Translations under genes and position numbers: made by a program
Notes under the pieces: generated by a model
What the model saw: only the letters and a program-made list of their open reading frames with translations
Databases searched by the model: none
What the model was told of the DNA's origin: nothing
Assembly (NCBI GenBank): GCA_034509495.1
Contig: CM067510.1
Location: 29,147,889 to 29,211,888, forward strand
Reading direction: 5' to 3'
Length of the DNA stretch: 64,000 nt
DNA from: Acestrorhynchus altus
Lineage: Eukaryota; Chordata; Actinopteri; Characiformes; Acestrorhynchidae
Shown: in pieces, positions 1 through 30,083 of the stretch
How the letters are laid out: each line of letters begins with the position of its first letter
Numbering within the stretch: the first letter of the stretch is position 1

Positions 1-400
1 ACATTTTCAATGGGGGTAAGGTCTGTTGATCTGACTGACATAGTCTCTGTGGGTTCAAGGTGTGGTCTTGAGATGGCAGAGGAAAATGGCCACTGGATGC
101 AGGACCTCATTAACATAATATTTGGGTTGTCAATGTGCCTGTAATGAAGAGCAAAGGTGATCTGGCATCAAAGAAATTGCACCCCACAGCATGACACCAG
201 GACTTGTGGATGTGTGACAACAAACTGTTGATCTTGATGACACTGGTCATCTCCACAAAGACAAAAGCAGGACTTGTCACTGAATACGACCCTCTGCCTT
301 TCTGAGTGATTCATTGGCTGGTCTGGTACGGCACCATTGCAGTCGTTTGATTCTTTCTAGGAACAACTGGACAGTTTTGGACAGTTGTATATTGGCGCTG
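1..400 (-). mobile_element. Tc1-like transposase fragment
   Basis: Read on the minus strand, this stretch gives broken transposase sequence of a Tc1-type element, including a recognisable GVMLWGAIS segment just before where the second catalytic Asp would lie. Several stops and frameshifts interrupt it, and no terminal repeat is visible inside the window. Fragments near 8,787, 15,640 and 24,060 look like the same family. It is a dead remnant sitting in an intron of ppif. Confidence 0.6.
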
Positions 401-472
401 CCAATTGATTAATTCCATAATATTACGTATGGATATGCAAATGAAACTTAAACATTTAATAATGTATATTTA

Positions 473-1826
473 CAGTCCCCACCAAAATACTTGGAATGAC
501 AAGGCAAAGTTATTTGTTTTTGTTGTTCACTGAAGACCTTTGTGTTTAAGACTAAAAGATGGATATGAGAATCTCAGCTTTTATTTACTAGCATTTTCTT
601 CAAAATATGTCAAGTAAATCTGGATTTATCACCGTTTGTATTACACCACACCATTTTATACATGAGCAAAAGTAAAGGAACAAACAAAGTTGAAGTGAAT
701 TACACTCAGTATTTGGTGGAAAAACCCTTGATTTCTAGAACTGCCTCCAGCCTGCGGTATGTTTTGGGTCGTTATCCTGCTGCAAAATGAATCTCCTGCC
801 AATTAGTTTGGTAGCATTCCTCCTTACATTGGCAATCAAAATTTGTCTGTACACCTCTGAATTCATTTTGCTGCTACCATCATTGGTTACATCATTAATA
901 AATATGATTGATCCTGTTCCAGAGGCGGTCATGCATGCCCAACCATGCCATGACATTACCACCACCATGCTTTACAGATGAGCTTGTGTGCCTTGGATCT
1001 TGGGCCGTTCCCTTCTTCCTCCACACTTTGACCTTTCCATCACTTTGGTAGAGGTTAATTTTGGTTTCATCAGTCCATAGGACTGTGTTCCAGAATTTCT
1101 GTGGCTGTATGGCCACATTTCGGCTATATGGCCTCCATAACTCTGCTCTCCGAGTCTTCTCCAAACAGTGGACTGGGATACCTTCACCCCTGCTGTATGG
1201 AGGTCGTTGGTGATCTGGCTTACTGTAGTTTTTTGGGTTCTTCTTTACAGCTAGGACATTTCTTCTCTCATCATTGGCTGTTGTTTTACCTGGTTGACCT
1301 GTTCGATGCCTGTTGCTCAGTATATCAGTGGTTTCTTTCTTTTTCAAGACATTCCAAATGGTTGTGGTTGCTATGCCCAATGTTTTTCCAATGGCTCGGA
1401 TTGATTTCCCCTCACTGAGTTTCAGAATAGCTTGCTTTTCTCTCATAGACAACTCTCTGGTCTTCAATGTGGTTTATCTTCTTTTACAAATATTTTACAA
1501 TCTGTAATGGTTTAACCAAAGCCAAGAAGGAGAGAAGTCATGCAGACCTTTTTAGGGCTTTGACAAACAACCTTAATTGCAACACCTGGTTAACAAGAAA
1601 CACCTTTCAGTCACATGTTACAATAGTTTTGCTCACTTGAGAAATGGGTGGGTTTAAAGAAAGGGTGGTATGTCCTGATTGGTTTATCACCAACTACCAG
1701 GAAATAAAAGCTGAGATTCTGAACTCTTGTCTCATACTAACCTTTTTGTCTTAAATTGAAATGACTTTGGTGCACAACAAAAACGAGGGATTCTTCCTTG
1801 CTGTTCCAGAACTTTAGGAGGGACTG
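473..1826 (-). mobile_element. Tc1/mariner transposon, deleted copy with both ends
   Basis: The left end begins CAGTCCCCACC directly after TA (471-472), and the right end finishes GGAGGGACTG directly before TA (1827-1828). This is the TA target duplication expected for Tc1/mariner. The reverse complement of the right end matches the left terminal region loosely over roughly 100 bp, including the shared word AATCTCAGCTTTTATTT. At 1,354 bp it is shorter than the usual 1.6 kb of intact fish Tc1 elements, because of an internal deletion in the transposase gene. Confidence 0.85.
706..1467 (-). pseudogene. Tc1 transposase pseudogene
   Basis: The minus strand starts with a typical Tc1 N-terminus: MKTRELSMREKQAILKL, a helix-turn-helix with SIRAIGKTLGIATTTIW, and a second DNA-binding half. 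The first catalytic Asp is seen in LWTDETKINLYQ and the second in QQDNDPKHTA. A frameshift near 960 splits the reading frame. Directly after KHTA the sequence jumps to the C-terminal end RLEAVLEIKGFSTKY and stop (706-708). The segment that normally carries the third acidic residue (the DLNPIE region) is therefore missing. The protein cannot be catalytically active. Confidence 0.85.
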
Positions 1827-3385
1827 TAAATGTAAAGTAAAAGAATCAATGTCCATTTATCAATTAATAATTAATTATTGATCAATTAATCATTTTAATC
1901 ACATTAATTGTAACCATTTTGCGATTTAATCATGATCATATGGTAATTGGAGCAGATAAAATGGAAACAGGGTGAGTTTAATGAAGTGTATTTTACTGTG
2001 TTTCAGCCCACGCAGCCTTTTACACTGAAAATGAAACAATACGTCAGAAAATATTTGAATGCACACTTTGACAGACTTTGACAGACTAAGACAACCAGTT
2101 TGCCATTTGTGATGGAATATTGCCTCCACATTTAACATCTCTGCACTGAACATGCACAAGCACGCTAGTGAGCTGATCCAGGGAGCAGGTCAGGGAATTA
2201 GTGCCTTGCTCAAGGGCACTTCAGTCTCAACCTGTTTGTTCTGGAACTCAAATTTGTAATCTTCCAGGCCATGACTGCACCTTTTAATATCACGGTCATC
2301 TCCAAAACATTAGATATTACAGGAGAAGGAAGAAACCTTCTTAATGTAATGTGTGTCTGTCCCTCCTGTGTTATATTATATTATTATAAACAATAAAGTA
2401 AAAATGGAGATACAGGGTTTGTCCATGACAGAAACATAATAATACTGAGCCAGAGACAGATGAGCAGAAATGCACACCAATAAAATATTATTTAAAATAA
2501 CTTGATATTGCTATTATTTATTATTTTGTTATTCTCTGTTCATCTGTCAGAAAGATACTGTTCTTTTATGCATCTGTTTTATTACTAGCACCTCAGTCTT
2601 TCACTCACCTTTACACCTGTGTAATGTGATGTGAAAATAAACTTGATTTGATTTTAAAAGTCATGCTTGAGGGTCGAAAATGGTCCATTAGCATGTAGCT
2701 TCATGTAGAGACTAATTACAGGATTACAGTGCTGCAGAGGGAGAGGTTCAGCCTGAAGCTGTTTAACTCTCTATGCCGGATCATCAGGAGTGTATTAGCC
2801 CATACTGCTTGTTCAAGAAGGGACAGTAATGAGCAGCCAATCGGAACAAAAGTAACTTACAGGTCTTAAAATCACTAACAAAGTTACATTTTTGTTAGTG
2901 ATTTTTATCATACAAATAGAAACTGTTTTTAATTGAAAAATGAAGCATATTAGAGGCCTGGTTTAAAGAGATGAGAAGCTTGTGAATGCTGTACACCTGA
3001 GCGTTGCTTCTGGTCCTGGAGGCACCCCTGCCCTGGATCCCCAAAGTTCAGGTCAGGTTTGTTGGGAGCAGGGGAAAGCTCTAAAATGTGAAGAGCAGTG
3101 GTGCCTCCAGGACCAGGGTTCAGACACTGTGCAAGAGCACATTTGTCACATTGGTGACGCTGGCCTTCAGTTTGGACCTGGAAACAAAACTGTGGAATGG
3201 GGGTCCCTCTAGTGGGGCATGTAGGAACTGCAGAGCATGTTTATTCCTTTATCTTCTATTTATTTTTCATTTCACCTAATGTAGTAATGTTATTCATGTA
3301 ATTAATTAATAAATGGACCAATTTGCAGTCAGTCCATTAGGTCATATACATTGTCCTGTCTCTGTTTCACTCTGCTGTGTTGTAG
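1827..3385. other. ppif intron sequence with dispersed repeats
   Basis: No exon is recognisable here. At about 2,190-2,290 there is a piece matching the common fish SINE tail (GTGCCTTGCTCAAGGGCAC). At about 3,005-3,130 two copies of a 'CCTGGAGGCACC'-type word lie close together, in the style of fish fold-back repeats. The earlier cyclophilin exons (with the catalytic Arg and Phe) were looked for and not found, so they must lie before the window. Confidence 0.5.
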
Positions 3386-3461
3386 GTATTCTCTCCATGG
3401 CGAACGCTGGACCCGACACCAATGGCTCTCAGTTCTTCATCTGTACAGTTAAAACAGAGTG
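3386..3461 (+). CDS. ppif: ppif penultimate coding exon
   Basis: Acceptor TGTTGTAG before 3386 and donor GTACGT at 3462. The 76 bp encode the tail of a Gly codon, 24 residues ending VKTE, and two bases of the Trp codon. Family members usually have GPNTNG where this copy has GPDTNG, a mild change outside the catalytic residues. Confidence 0.85.
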
Positions 3462-5081
3462 GTACGTTAAAGATGATTGTATCTGTTTCCCAAAAAATGT
3501 TTAGATGTATGGTGTGTTTTTAGATGTTTGGTGTGTTTGTGTGTTACAACCTGGCATTTGGATCCAGATAGTGTGGTGTGTTCACACCTGGTGTTTCCTT
3601 AGGTCAGATGAAATGTGGGTTAATGCAAGGTATGAACTACATCTGTGAAATAACTGATTATCACTTGAGTAAACAATTAACTATATTGTCATTTTAAGGC
3701 AAGACATGTTTAATTGCAGTATTATCCAAAGGTTTGATCACACTTAATGAATGTATTTTAGATTACACAACTTGCACACTACTACTTTTGATATTGATAT
3801 TAAAATTATGCCCTCTAATTAGAAAGTGCTATATTGGGAAAACATATTTGGAAACCTTCTCATTCATTCAGAAATCAAGGATATTAAAAATAGTTTATCC
3901 TGCTTTTGTTGGAGTAACAGTTTCCATTGTCCTGGGACGGTTTAATAGTAGGTTTGCGAGGCAACTGTGAGGATTTGAACTGAAGTGTGGGCTGCATACC
4001 GGCCCTAAGGTTTGGAAACGTTAATATGGTGTATATGTCATATTTGGTTAATAATGAAAAATAGACAAAATACTTATATTTAATACATCTCTTCACACTG
4101 CTGATGAATATTTGCTTGGAACTGTCCATATTAACCATATTGTCCGAATTAAGACCAATAATAAACAGCAGTATTCACACAACAGGTAACATCTGATCTT
4201 TTTCATCGTATCGATATGATTCAAAACGCACTCAGTCGGACATTGAAATGATCTCCAAAAAGCATAAAGGTAAAGCATAAACACATTTTTGACGATTTGA
4301 GCAATACCTGTGTATTCAATACCAATGTAGTTTTGTACTATTGCAGATTAAAAAGTAGTACATTATCACTCATAACTTTGACCAAGGTTTCAGACCTCGG
4401 ACTCCACTAACTTTGTTCCAAAAAACAGCAGCCAAGGGTTCTTCAAAGCAGCTGCCTAACACTCTGCAAATGAAAATTGTTGAGGTCTATAAAGCAGAAG
4501 CCTACAAAAAGATAGCAATGCATTTTAAGGTAGTCATTTCCTGATTTCAAAATGTAATGGCAAGTAATGGCAGTTAACAGGAACAGTGGAGGTCAAGATC
4601 AGGTCTGGAAGACCAAAATAAAAACCAAAGACAGCTGCTCCTAGGGTTGCTAGAAAGGAAAATCAGTACCCCTGCTCGATTCTGGGGTTGTGGTACAGCC
4701 ATGGCCTGCTGGTTGGGGACCAGTTGTTGGTTCGAATCCCTGAAATGGCAGGACATGAATTGCCCTTGAGCAAGACACTTAACTCCCCAAATGCTCCTGG
4801 GTACCATGGAAAGGGTGGGCCTTTACCTTATCTTGTTCTACTTCAGCAACACCTTCACAAATAAAGCCTTCATGAAAGAGTCATCATATACACTGTGTTC
4901 ATATTTCTAATGACAAATATGTGTGTGTGTGTGTGTGTGTTTCAGGTTGGATGGGAAGCACGTGGTGTTTGGCTGTGTGAAGGACGGGTTGGAGGTGGTG
5001 AAGCAGGTGGAGGCTTTAGGCTCTCGCTCTGGAAAAACCTCCAAGAGGATCACCATCTCTGACTGTGGAGAACTCAAATAG
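3386..5081 (+). CDS. ppif: Cyclophilin-type peptidyl-prolyl isomerase, 3' part (cyclophilin D/PPIF)
   Basis: Two spliced exons encode the C-terminal third of a cyclophilin: GILSMANAGPDTNGSQFFIC, then VKTEW, then LDGKHVVFG and an ending DCGELK followed by TAG. Cyclophilins catalyse cis-trans isomerisation of X-Pro bonds. The visible active-site residues are the Ala-Asn of SMANAG, Gln and Phe of SQFF, Trp of TEW (cyclosporin contact) and His of GKHVVFG. The catalytic Arg and the signal or transit peptide are on exons outside the window. The C-terminus alone cannot separate mitochondrial cyclophilin D (ppif) from cytosolic cyclophilin A. I favour ppif because a convergent zcchc24 follows, as in human. 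Splice phases agree: exon 3386-3461 starts in phase 1 and ends GAGTG, and the next exon starts G-TTG at 4946. Confidence 0.82.
4685..4815 (+). mobile_element. tRNA-derived SINE
   Basis: A perfect pol III B box, GGTTCGAATCC (4729-4739), lies about 45 bp after a plausible but degenerate A box (TGGCCTGCTGG near 4702). It is followed by the conserved fish SINE tail word TTGCCCTTGAGCAAGACACT. This is the structure of a tRNA-headed fish SINE, inserted in the last ppif intron in the sense direction. Confidence 0.65.
4920..4942 (+). repeat. (TG)n microsatellite at a splice acceptor
   Basis: About eleven TG units end three bases before the AG of the ppif last-exon acceptor, so they occupy the position of the pyrimidine tract. 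Confidence 0.9.
4946..5081 (+). CDS. ppif: ppif last coding exon
   Basis: The acceptor is a (TG)n run followed by TTCAG, ending at 4945. The 136 bp complete the Trp codon and encode LDGKHVVFGCVKDGLEVVKQ through DCGELK and the TAG at 5079-5081. Length and ending match the family's usual C-terminus. Confidence 0.88.
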
Positions 5082-5307
5082 CCCAATTCTGACAGCTCAT
5101 CATACTGACGTATCTAGAACACACACACACACACACAAACTGTGGCTCATCAGAGTACATGGTGCTTCTAATCTGGGGTGGGAACTGCAGGCTGGAGTCC
5201 AGCAGCACACCTTAAACTGGTTACCTTCTCAAGAAGAGATGAATCAGGCATTTTCCTCTAGGACTGTTGTCCTCCTTGTCCATAACCTGCACAGGTCTGT
5301 TCTGATC

Positions 5308-5313
5308 ATTAAA
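5308..5313 (+). terminator. Candidate ppif poly(A) signal ATTAAA
   Basis: ATTAAA lies 227 bp past the ppif stop. A GT-rich run (about 5,358-5,382), which could serve as the downstream element, begins some 45 bp later. No cDNA is available to prove its use. Confidence 0.45.
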
Positions 5314-5382
5314 AGGCATTTAGTTTATTATGGATAAAATTCGATTACATGGGTTAGTGCGTCTGTGTGTGTGTGTGTGTGT

Positions 5383-7220
5383 TTTACAACATGTCGGTGT
5401 GCAATTGTCTAAATGGTACACATGGAGAAGTGTATGATCCGAGCAGGAAAATTACAAAGGTGATTAGGGTAGTGTTTCCAGCTGCAGTGCCATGTTTCCT
5501 ACTGTTCATCCACCGCAGATACTTAATGGGACAATGTACTGGTACCATTTACTGGTCTTTGTTGCTGGGCATTTCAGGTGCAGCAAGTCAAAATCTGCCC
5601 CAGGATTTTGTTCCAACTGACTGGGCTCTGCTGCAGCTATTTTGACTTGCTGGACCTGAAATGCCCACTTCTGTGTGTGCTATGGCAACTTTTAACCCAA
5701 TATTTTAATATTCTAAGTGGGGATTTGGTGTGAAATTGTGCTTTTTGTAGAGCTGGGGGTGAACAACTCCAGTCCTGGAAGGCTGTCAGCAGCAAAGGTT
5801 AGCTGTTGCCCTGCTTCAACCTCCAAGAGTCATGTTCTCCACCCCTGTTGTAAAGAAACTTACTGACTCTGATTTATTTAGTGGTAGTGAAAGAAATTTT
5901 GACTAGACATTTGGGTCAGATCTGGGCCATGTTTGGGCCAAACAGTCATTGCTATCTGTGAACACACAAAATCTAAAATCTGAACAAATACTTTTTCTTT
6001 GGAGACTATTTTTGCTACACTGTGTTCCAGTGCGTATGATTCCACTGTACTAATGGAATGTTATCTTTTAAAAACTCATTTTAGACCCCAAATCTTCTCC
6101 AAACTCTGGGAAAACAGTGAGTCAGGCATCAGACAGTGTGTTCATAAGCATTAGTTGTAATAACTTGTAATAACCATTTTAGAGGTTCAGATGTCTGCTT
6201 CCGTTCACTACCACTGTCAAATATTGTGACTGGGTAAGATTATCTAGAACCAAGCATTTCACACTAAACCCACTAATAACATTAGACTAACTTACAGGGA
6301 AACAGGCCTGCAGCACTTACCTGAAATCACTGCACATTGTTACATAAAAGAGACTTTAACTTCTGGATTAGAATCTGGATTATCTAAGGTCAGTTCTGAG
6401 CCGTTATTCTAATGTGAACTTTACAATTAGTTTAATATAATGATCTGAAAGGACGTCTTGTCCAATCAGGGTCAGTGGATTTAAATACGTTAACAGGTTA
6501 CTAACGTTTATAAAATCCATGAACTGGACAATGTGAAAATGAGAATTCCAATCTGAATTATGTCCAATGTGAATGTTTACATCAACACTGTGTGTGTGTG
6601 TCTGTGTGTAGTGTTGTGTTTAATGTGGGCTGACTGTTGGACTGTAACTCACCTCAGGAATTAAAAAAAAAAAAGCATTACCATGATGTTGAATTTTTGT
6701 GGCCTTTATTCCACATAATCTTTCTAAAGTAAAACCAGACTGAAAATAATTACATTAAATGTAAGTGTAGTGTAAGTGTGAGTACTACGAATGTTAATAA
6801 TCTGTCCTATATTATATTCTATTCAATTTGATTTCATTATAAATATTAGTAATATAAATTTATATAATTATGGTCCATTTTTCTTTTTGCAGCACTGAAC
6901 TCCCACCGATGCATGTAAACAGACAGTAAAACACACTGCACATTTGTACAGTAATAGTTATTTAATTGACTCCTCTTTCTTGAGTTTACAAACAAAATAG
7001 TAATAAAAACAGTAGAGTAGGTTTCAAATCGAGTATCAAATACTTAAAACCCATTACTGTTTGGTCAGCAGTCGCTGTCCTCACTCTTCTCCCTTAAACC
7101 ACAGTAGATGTTGGTGTTTCACAGAGTGATGAGTGTAGTGATGCAGCCCATCTCAAACTACTACTCTGAACTTATATCAAAGTTTAGATTGGTCTACAGG
7201 TCCCATGTCTATGCAGCATA
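5383..7220. other. Spacer between the convergent genes ppif and zcchc24
   Basis: No coding signal was found. A dispersed 'AACAACTCCAGTCCTGG' type repeat lies at about 5,757-5,855, short (TG)n at about 6,587-6,608, and an A-rich stretch at 6,661-6,674. AATAAA on the minus strand (6705-6710) could serve a long zcchc24 3' UTR, but this is only a guess. Confidence 0.4.
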
Positions 7221-7654
7221 TCAGCCATAACATTAAAGCCATATTGTGTAATAATACTGTAGGTTCCAGCACTGACATGGACCAGGCATGGACTCCACAA
7301 GATCTGTGGTATCAGGATACCTTCAGGTGTTACAGCAGATGCTGTAACTTTTGAGGTGGGACCTCCATGAGCATCCATAAGACATGACCCTGTCACTGGT
7401 CCACTGGCTGCCCTTCCTTGGAGCACTTTTGGTAGGTACTGACCACCAGGAACACCCAACAAAACCTGATGTTTTTCCAGTCTGTTTATTGTCAAAGAGT
7501 CAGATACACGTGTCCATTTATCATGCTTTAACACATCGACTTCAAGAACTGACCTCACTTTCTGACTAATATTGGCCTCATTGAAAGGAGGCCCTGGAAC
7601 CAGCTCATCAATGCTATTCACATCACCTAGCAGTGGTTTTAATGTTCTGGCTGA
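7221..7654 (-). mobile_element. Non-autonomous Tc1-like element
   Basis: The ends are inverted copies of each other: CAGCCATAACATTAAAGCC at the left, and the reverse complement CAGCCAGAACATTAAAACC at the right. Internally the minus strand keeps broken pieces of a Tc1 transposase gene, around words such as TACCTACCAAAAGTG and AGTGACAGGGTCATG, with most of the gene deleted. The 145-codon open frame inside it (7184-7621) runs past the element's edge and is an accident. Confidence 0.7.
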
Positions 7655-8090
7655 TGTGTATAGTCAGAATGAAATAAAAAAAACTTTGTAATTATAAGGC
7701 ACATGAGGTTGGATGGCCATCTGGAAGAGATTATTTCCCCCTTGTTCTTTTATATTATTCTTTTACTTTTATGGTTATATCAAAAATACCTTTTTGTGAA
7801 GTGTTTGAGTCTCTTTTTCTGCTGAAAAAAAATCTTATAAACATCAGAACAGGCAGAAGTGATGCTTCTGAATACTGATAATATATTCTTTATCTAAATA
7901 TAGAAAATAGGATTTTCCTTTGTAATATACTTTATACATATAAACCCTAAACATTGCATAATGAGTCATAATCTGTCAGTCATTCTACTGTAGAGTAAAC
8001 ATCAGCACAAACCTGTGACTGATACAGAGACACTATTGAAATACTCCGTTAATATGTGAAATAAGTTTTTTTTTTTTTTTACATAGTTAA

Positions 8091-8427
8091 TATTATTACT
8101 GGCCACTTTATTAGAAACACTCCTTTGCATCTTCACTGGCCACTTTCTTGGAAACCCCTACCTTGTGCTTCCACTCAGGCAGCTTGATTAGAAACACCTG
8201 CCTTTAGTGTAATGTGGACTACACCACACAAATCAAGTAAACAGAACCAAAATCAGTTCAGCTCGGACCTCTACAACAGGGGACACCAACCCTGCATGCA
8301 GGTTTCAACTCTAACCCAAATCTAATACACCCCATTCAGCCAATCAAGAACTTCTGAAGGTAGTAATCAGGTGGGGAGAACTAGGGTTTAATCTAAAGTC
8401 TGCAGGAAGGGTTGATGACCCCTCCTC
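8091..8427. repeat. GGCCACTTTATTAGAAACAC repeat and a fold-back element
   Basis: At 8,099-8,210 the word CTGGCCACTTTATTAGAAAC recurs three times in degenerate form about 40-50 bp apart. From 8,277 to 8,427 a separate fold-back sequence has arms built on ACCAACCCTGCATGCAGG and its inverted counterpart CTGCAGGAAGGGTTGATG. Both types are common in fish non-coding DNA. Confidence 0.55.
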
Positions 8428-8786
8428 TCAAAACATGAGACCACCAATCTGGTCTACCAGAACTAACCTGAGTAATACTGCAAGTTGTGCAATGAAGATC
8501 AGCTAAAATACTGTCCAGCAATGAAGAACCCATCAGCCGAGTCTTCTATAGTGTGGAAACTACACCGGAAGGATTTGCAGCATAAGCATGATACGATATA
8601 TATAATACGACTAAGACGTGGCTTTCTGAATTCACAGTGGAGACGGTGTCTGTGCTGATACAGACTATAAGGCACTGAGAGACCATAAAAAAAGAGCTGT
8701 TTCAGTCTGATTCACTCACTCATGCAGACACAAAACTGAAGAAAACAGAGCTATAATACTGTCAAATCTGTCAACTCAGGGTGGCG

Positions 8787-9015
8787 TGGGGTATAATGCA
8801 ACATGCCAGACGTCTTGGCATTGAGTTGTAGAGGTTCTTAATGGTGCCCTGCGATTATCCATTCCATGTAGGTTGAATACACTCATTCAGTTCCTGCAGA
8901 TTTTGCAGTAGGGGTGGTGTGTTGATGGCAAGTTCAAGGCAAGCGCTTGAGACTGCAGCAATATGTGGATGAACGTTGTCCTGTTGGAATAGCGAGCGTG
9001 TCTAGGTTGGAGGAT
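8787..9015 (-). mobile_element. Tc1-like transposase fragment
   Basis: The minus strand encodes FQQDNVHPHIAAVSS, the block around the second catalytic Asp of Tc1 transposases, then a degraded C-terminal part ending NSMPRRLACCI. Stops interrupt it and no terminal repeats were found. It looks like the same family as the fragment at the left edge. Confidence 0.65.
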
Positions 9016-9064
9016 CAGCTGAAATACATTGTGGTGAGCATGTTAAAGAGGTAAGCATCTAGGT

Positions 9065-9480
9065 GCTTATGGTAAAAGAATGTGTCCAGGTGTGCTTAGA
9101 TGCAGTGTTGGTGTTCAAATGGTCAGGTAATTTGTGTCCAGGTGAGCAGAACATGAGCAGGTGATATATGTTCAAGTGAACATTTTCAGGCATTGCACAA
9201 TATGTGTCCAGGACAGCGTGTTCAGGTGTTAGGTGCTCTTTGTACATATAAGCATCCTCATGGATCAGGTGATGTGTCCAGGTGAGTGTGAAGAGGGTCA
9301 GGTGATATCTGTCCAGGTGAGCATATTCAGAGGGTCAGATGATATGCGTCTAGGTGAATGTGTTCAAGTGAAAGTTAATATGCAACCAGGTGAATGTGTG
9401 TGAGAAATGCTTTGGATCCAGGTGAGAGCATTCTTGGCCCAGATGCTAAATCAGTTGGATTCAGGTGTACATGACTGTAC
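9065..9480. repeat. Degenerate CAGGTG-rich tandem array
   Basis: A loose repeat of roughly 35-40 bp ('GTGTCCAGGTGAGCA...TCAGGTGATAT') carries about eleven exact CAGGTG hexamers plus several one-base variants in 415 bp. It begins 266 bp past the zcchc24 stop and so may lie in that gene's 3' UTR. CAGGTG is the E-box bound by Snail/ZEB and E-protein factors. On the plus strand it also resembles a splice donor (CAG|GTGAG). Confidence 0.7.
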
Positions 9481-9745
9481 TGATGTTCTGAAGTGTTGTG
9501 AAGTGTTGGCATTCACCTGCTGAGTGTGTTTCAGGCCCTGGTGTTGTCTCTTTGGTCCAGGTAGTTGGGCTTCAAGGTACGATGATATGCTCTCATCTTG
9601 AGGGTTTGCTGGTAAACTCTAGTTCCAGGTGCTGGTCTTGGCAGGTCCAAATGTCTTTAGTACTTCAGGAGGTTTGTCTCCCGCTGCTGTTTTGGCTTTA
9701 GGTTAAGGTTCTGCTCGCAGGTGAGTGTGTTTTCTGGCTCAGGTT

Positions 9746-29660
<19,915 letters not shown>

Positions 29661-29803
29661 CCTCTCCGTTTCGCCCTCTTCTCACGCTCTCCATCCGATC
29701 CCCGGTCCGAGCTGCGGCTCTCACTCCTCCCTTAGTGTCATCTCCGGACTGAGGAGGGCTCTGCGCGCCCTCTGTGCGCACCCTCTGCGCGCGCTGCGCT
29801 CCA

Positions 29804-30083
29804 GTGCAAACAGTGGGGTCTGCTGTCTGCTGCAGATGCGCAGTGGATTTAAGCAGTCAGTGCAGACAGTGGGGTCTGCTGTCTGCTGCAGATGCGCAGT
29901 GGATTTAAGCAGTCAGTGCAGACAGTGGGGTTTGCTGTCTGCTGCAGATGCGCAGTGCATTAAAGCAGTCAGTGCAGACAGTGGGGTCTGTTGTCTGCTG
30001 CAGATGCGCAGTGGATTTAAGCAGTCAGTGCAGACAGTGGGGTCTGCTGTCTGCTGCAGATGTGCAGCGCATTAAAGCATTCA
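29804..30083. repeat. Five copies of a 56-bp tandem repeat upstream of zcchc24
   Basis: Copies start at 29804, 29860, 29916, 29972 and 30028, each beginning GTGCA(G/A)ACAGTGGGGTCTGC and containing TGTCTGCTGCAGATGCGCAG. Differences are few (TGGATTTAAG against TGCATTAAAG, for example). A partial sixth copy begins at 30084. The 221-codon plus-strand frame across it is a by-product of the repeat and the CpG-rich DNA. Confidence 0.92.

Noticed and set aside
7184..7621. 145-codon minus-strand frame
   Set aside because: It lies almost wholly within a deleted Tc1-like element and does not match the element's own transposase frame.
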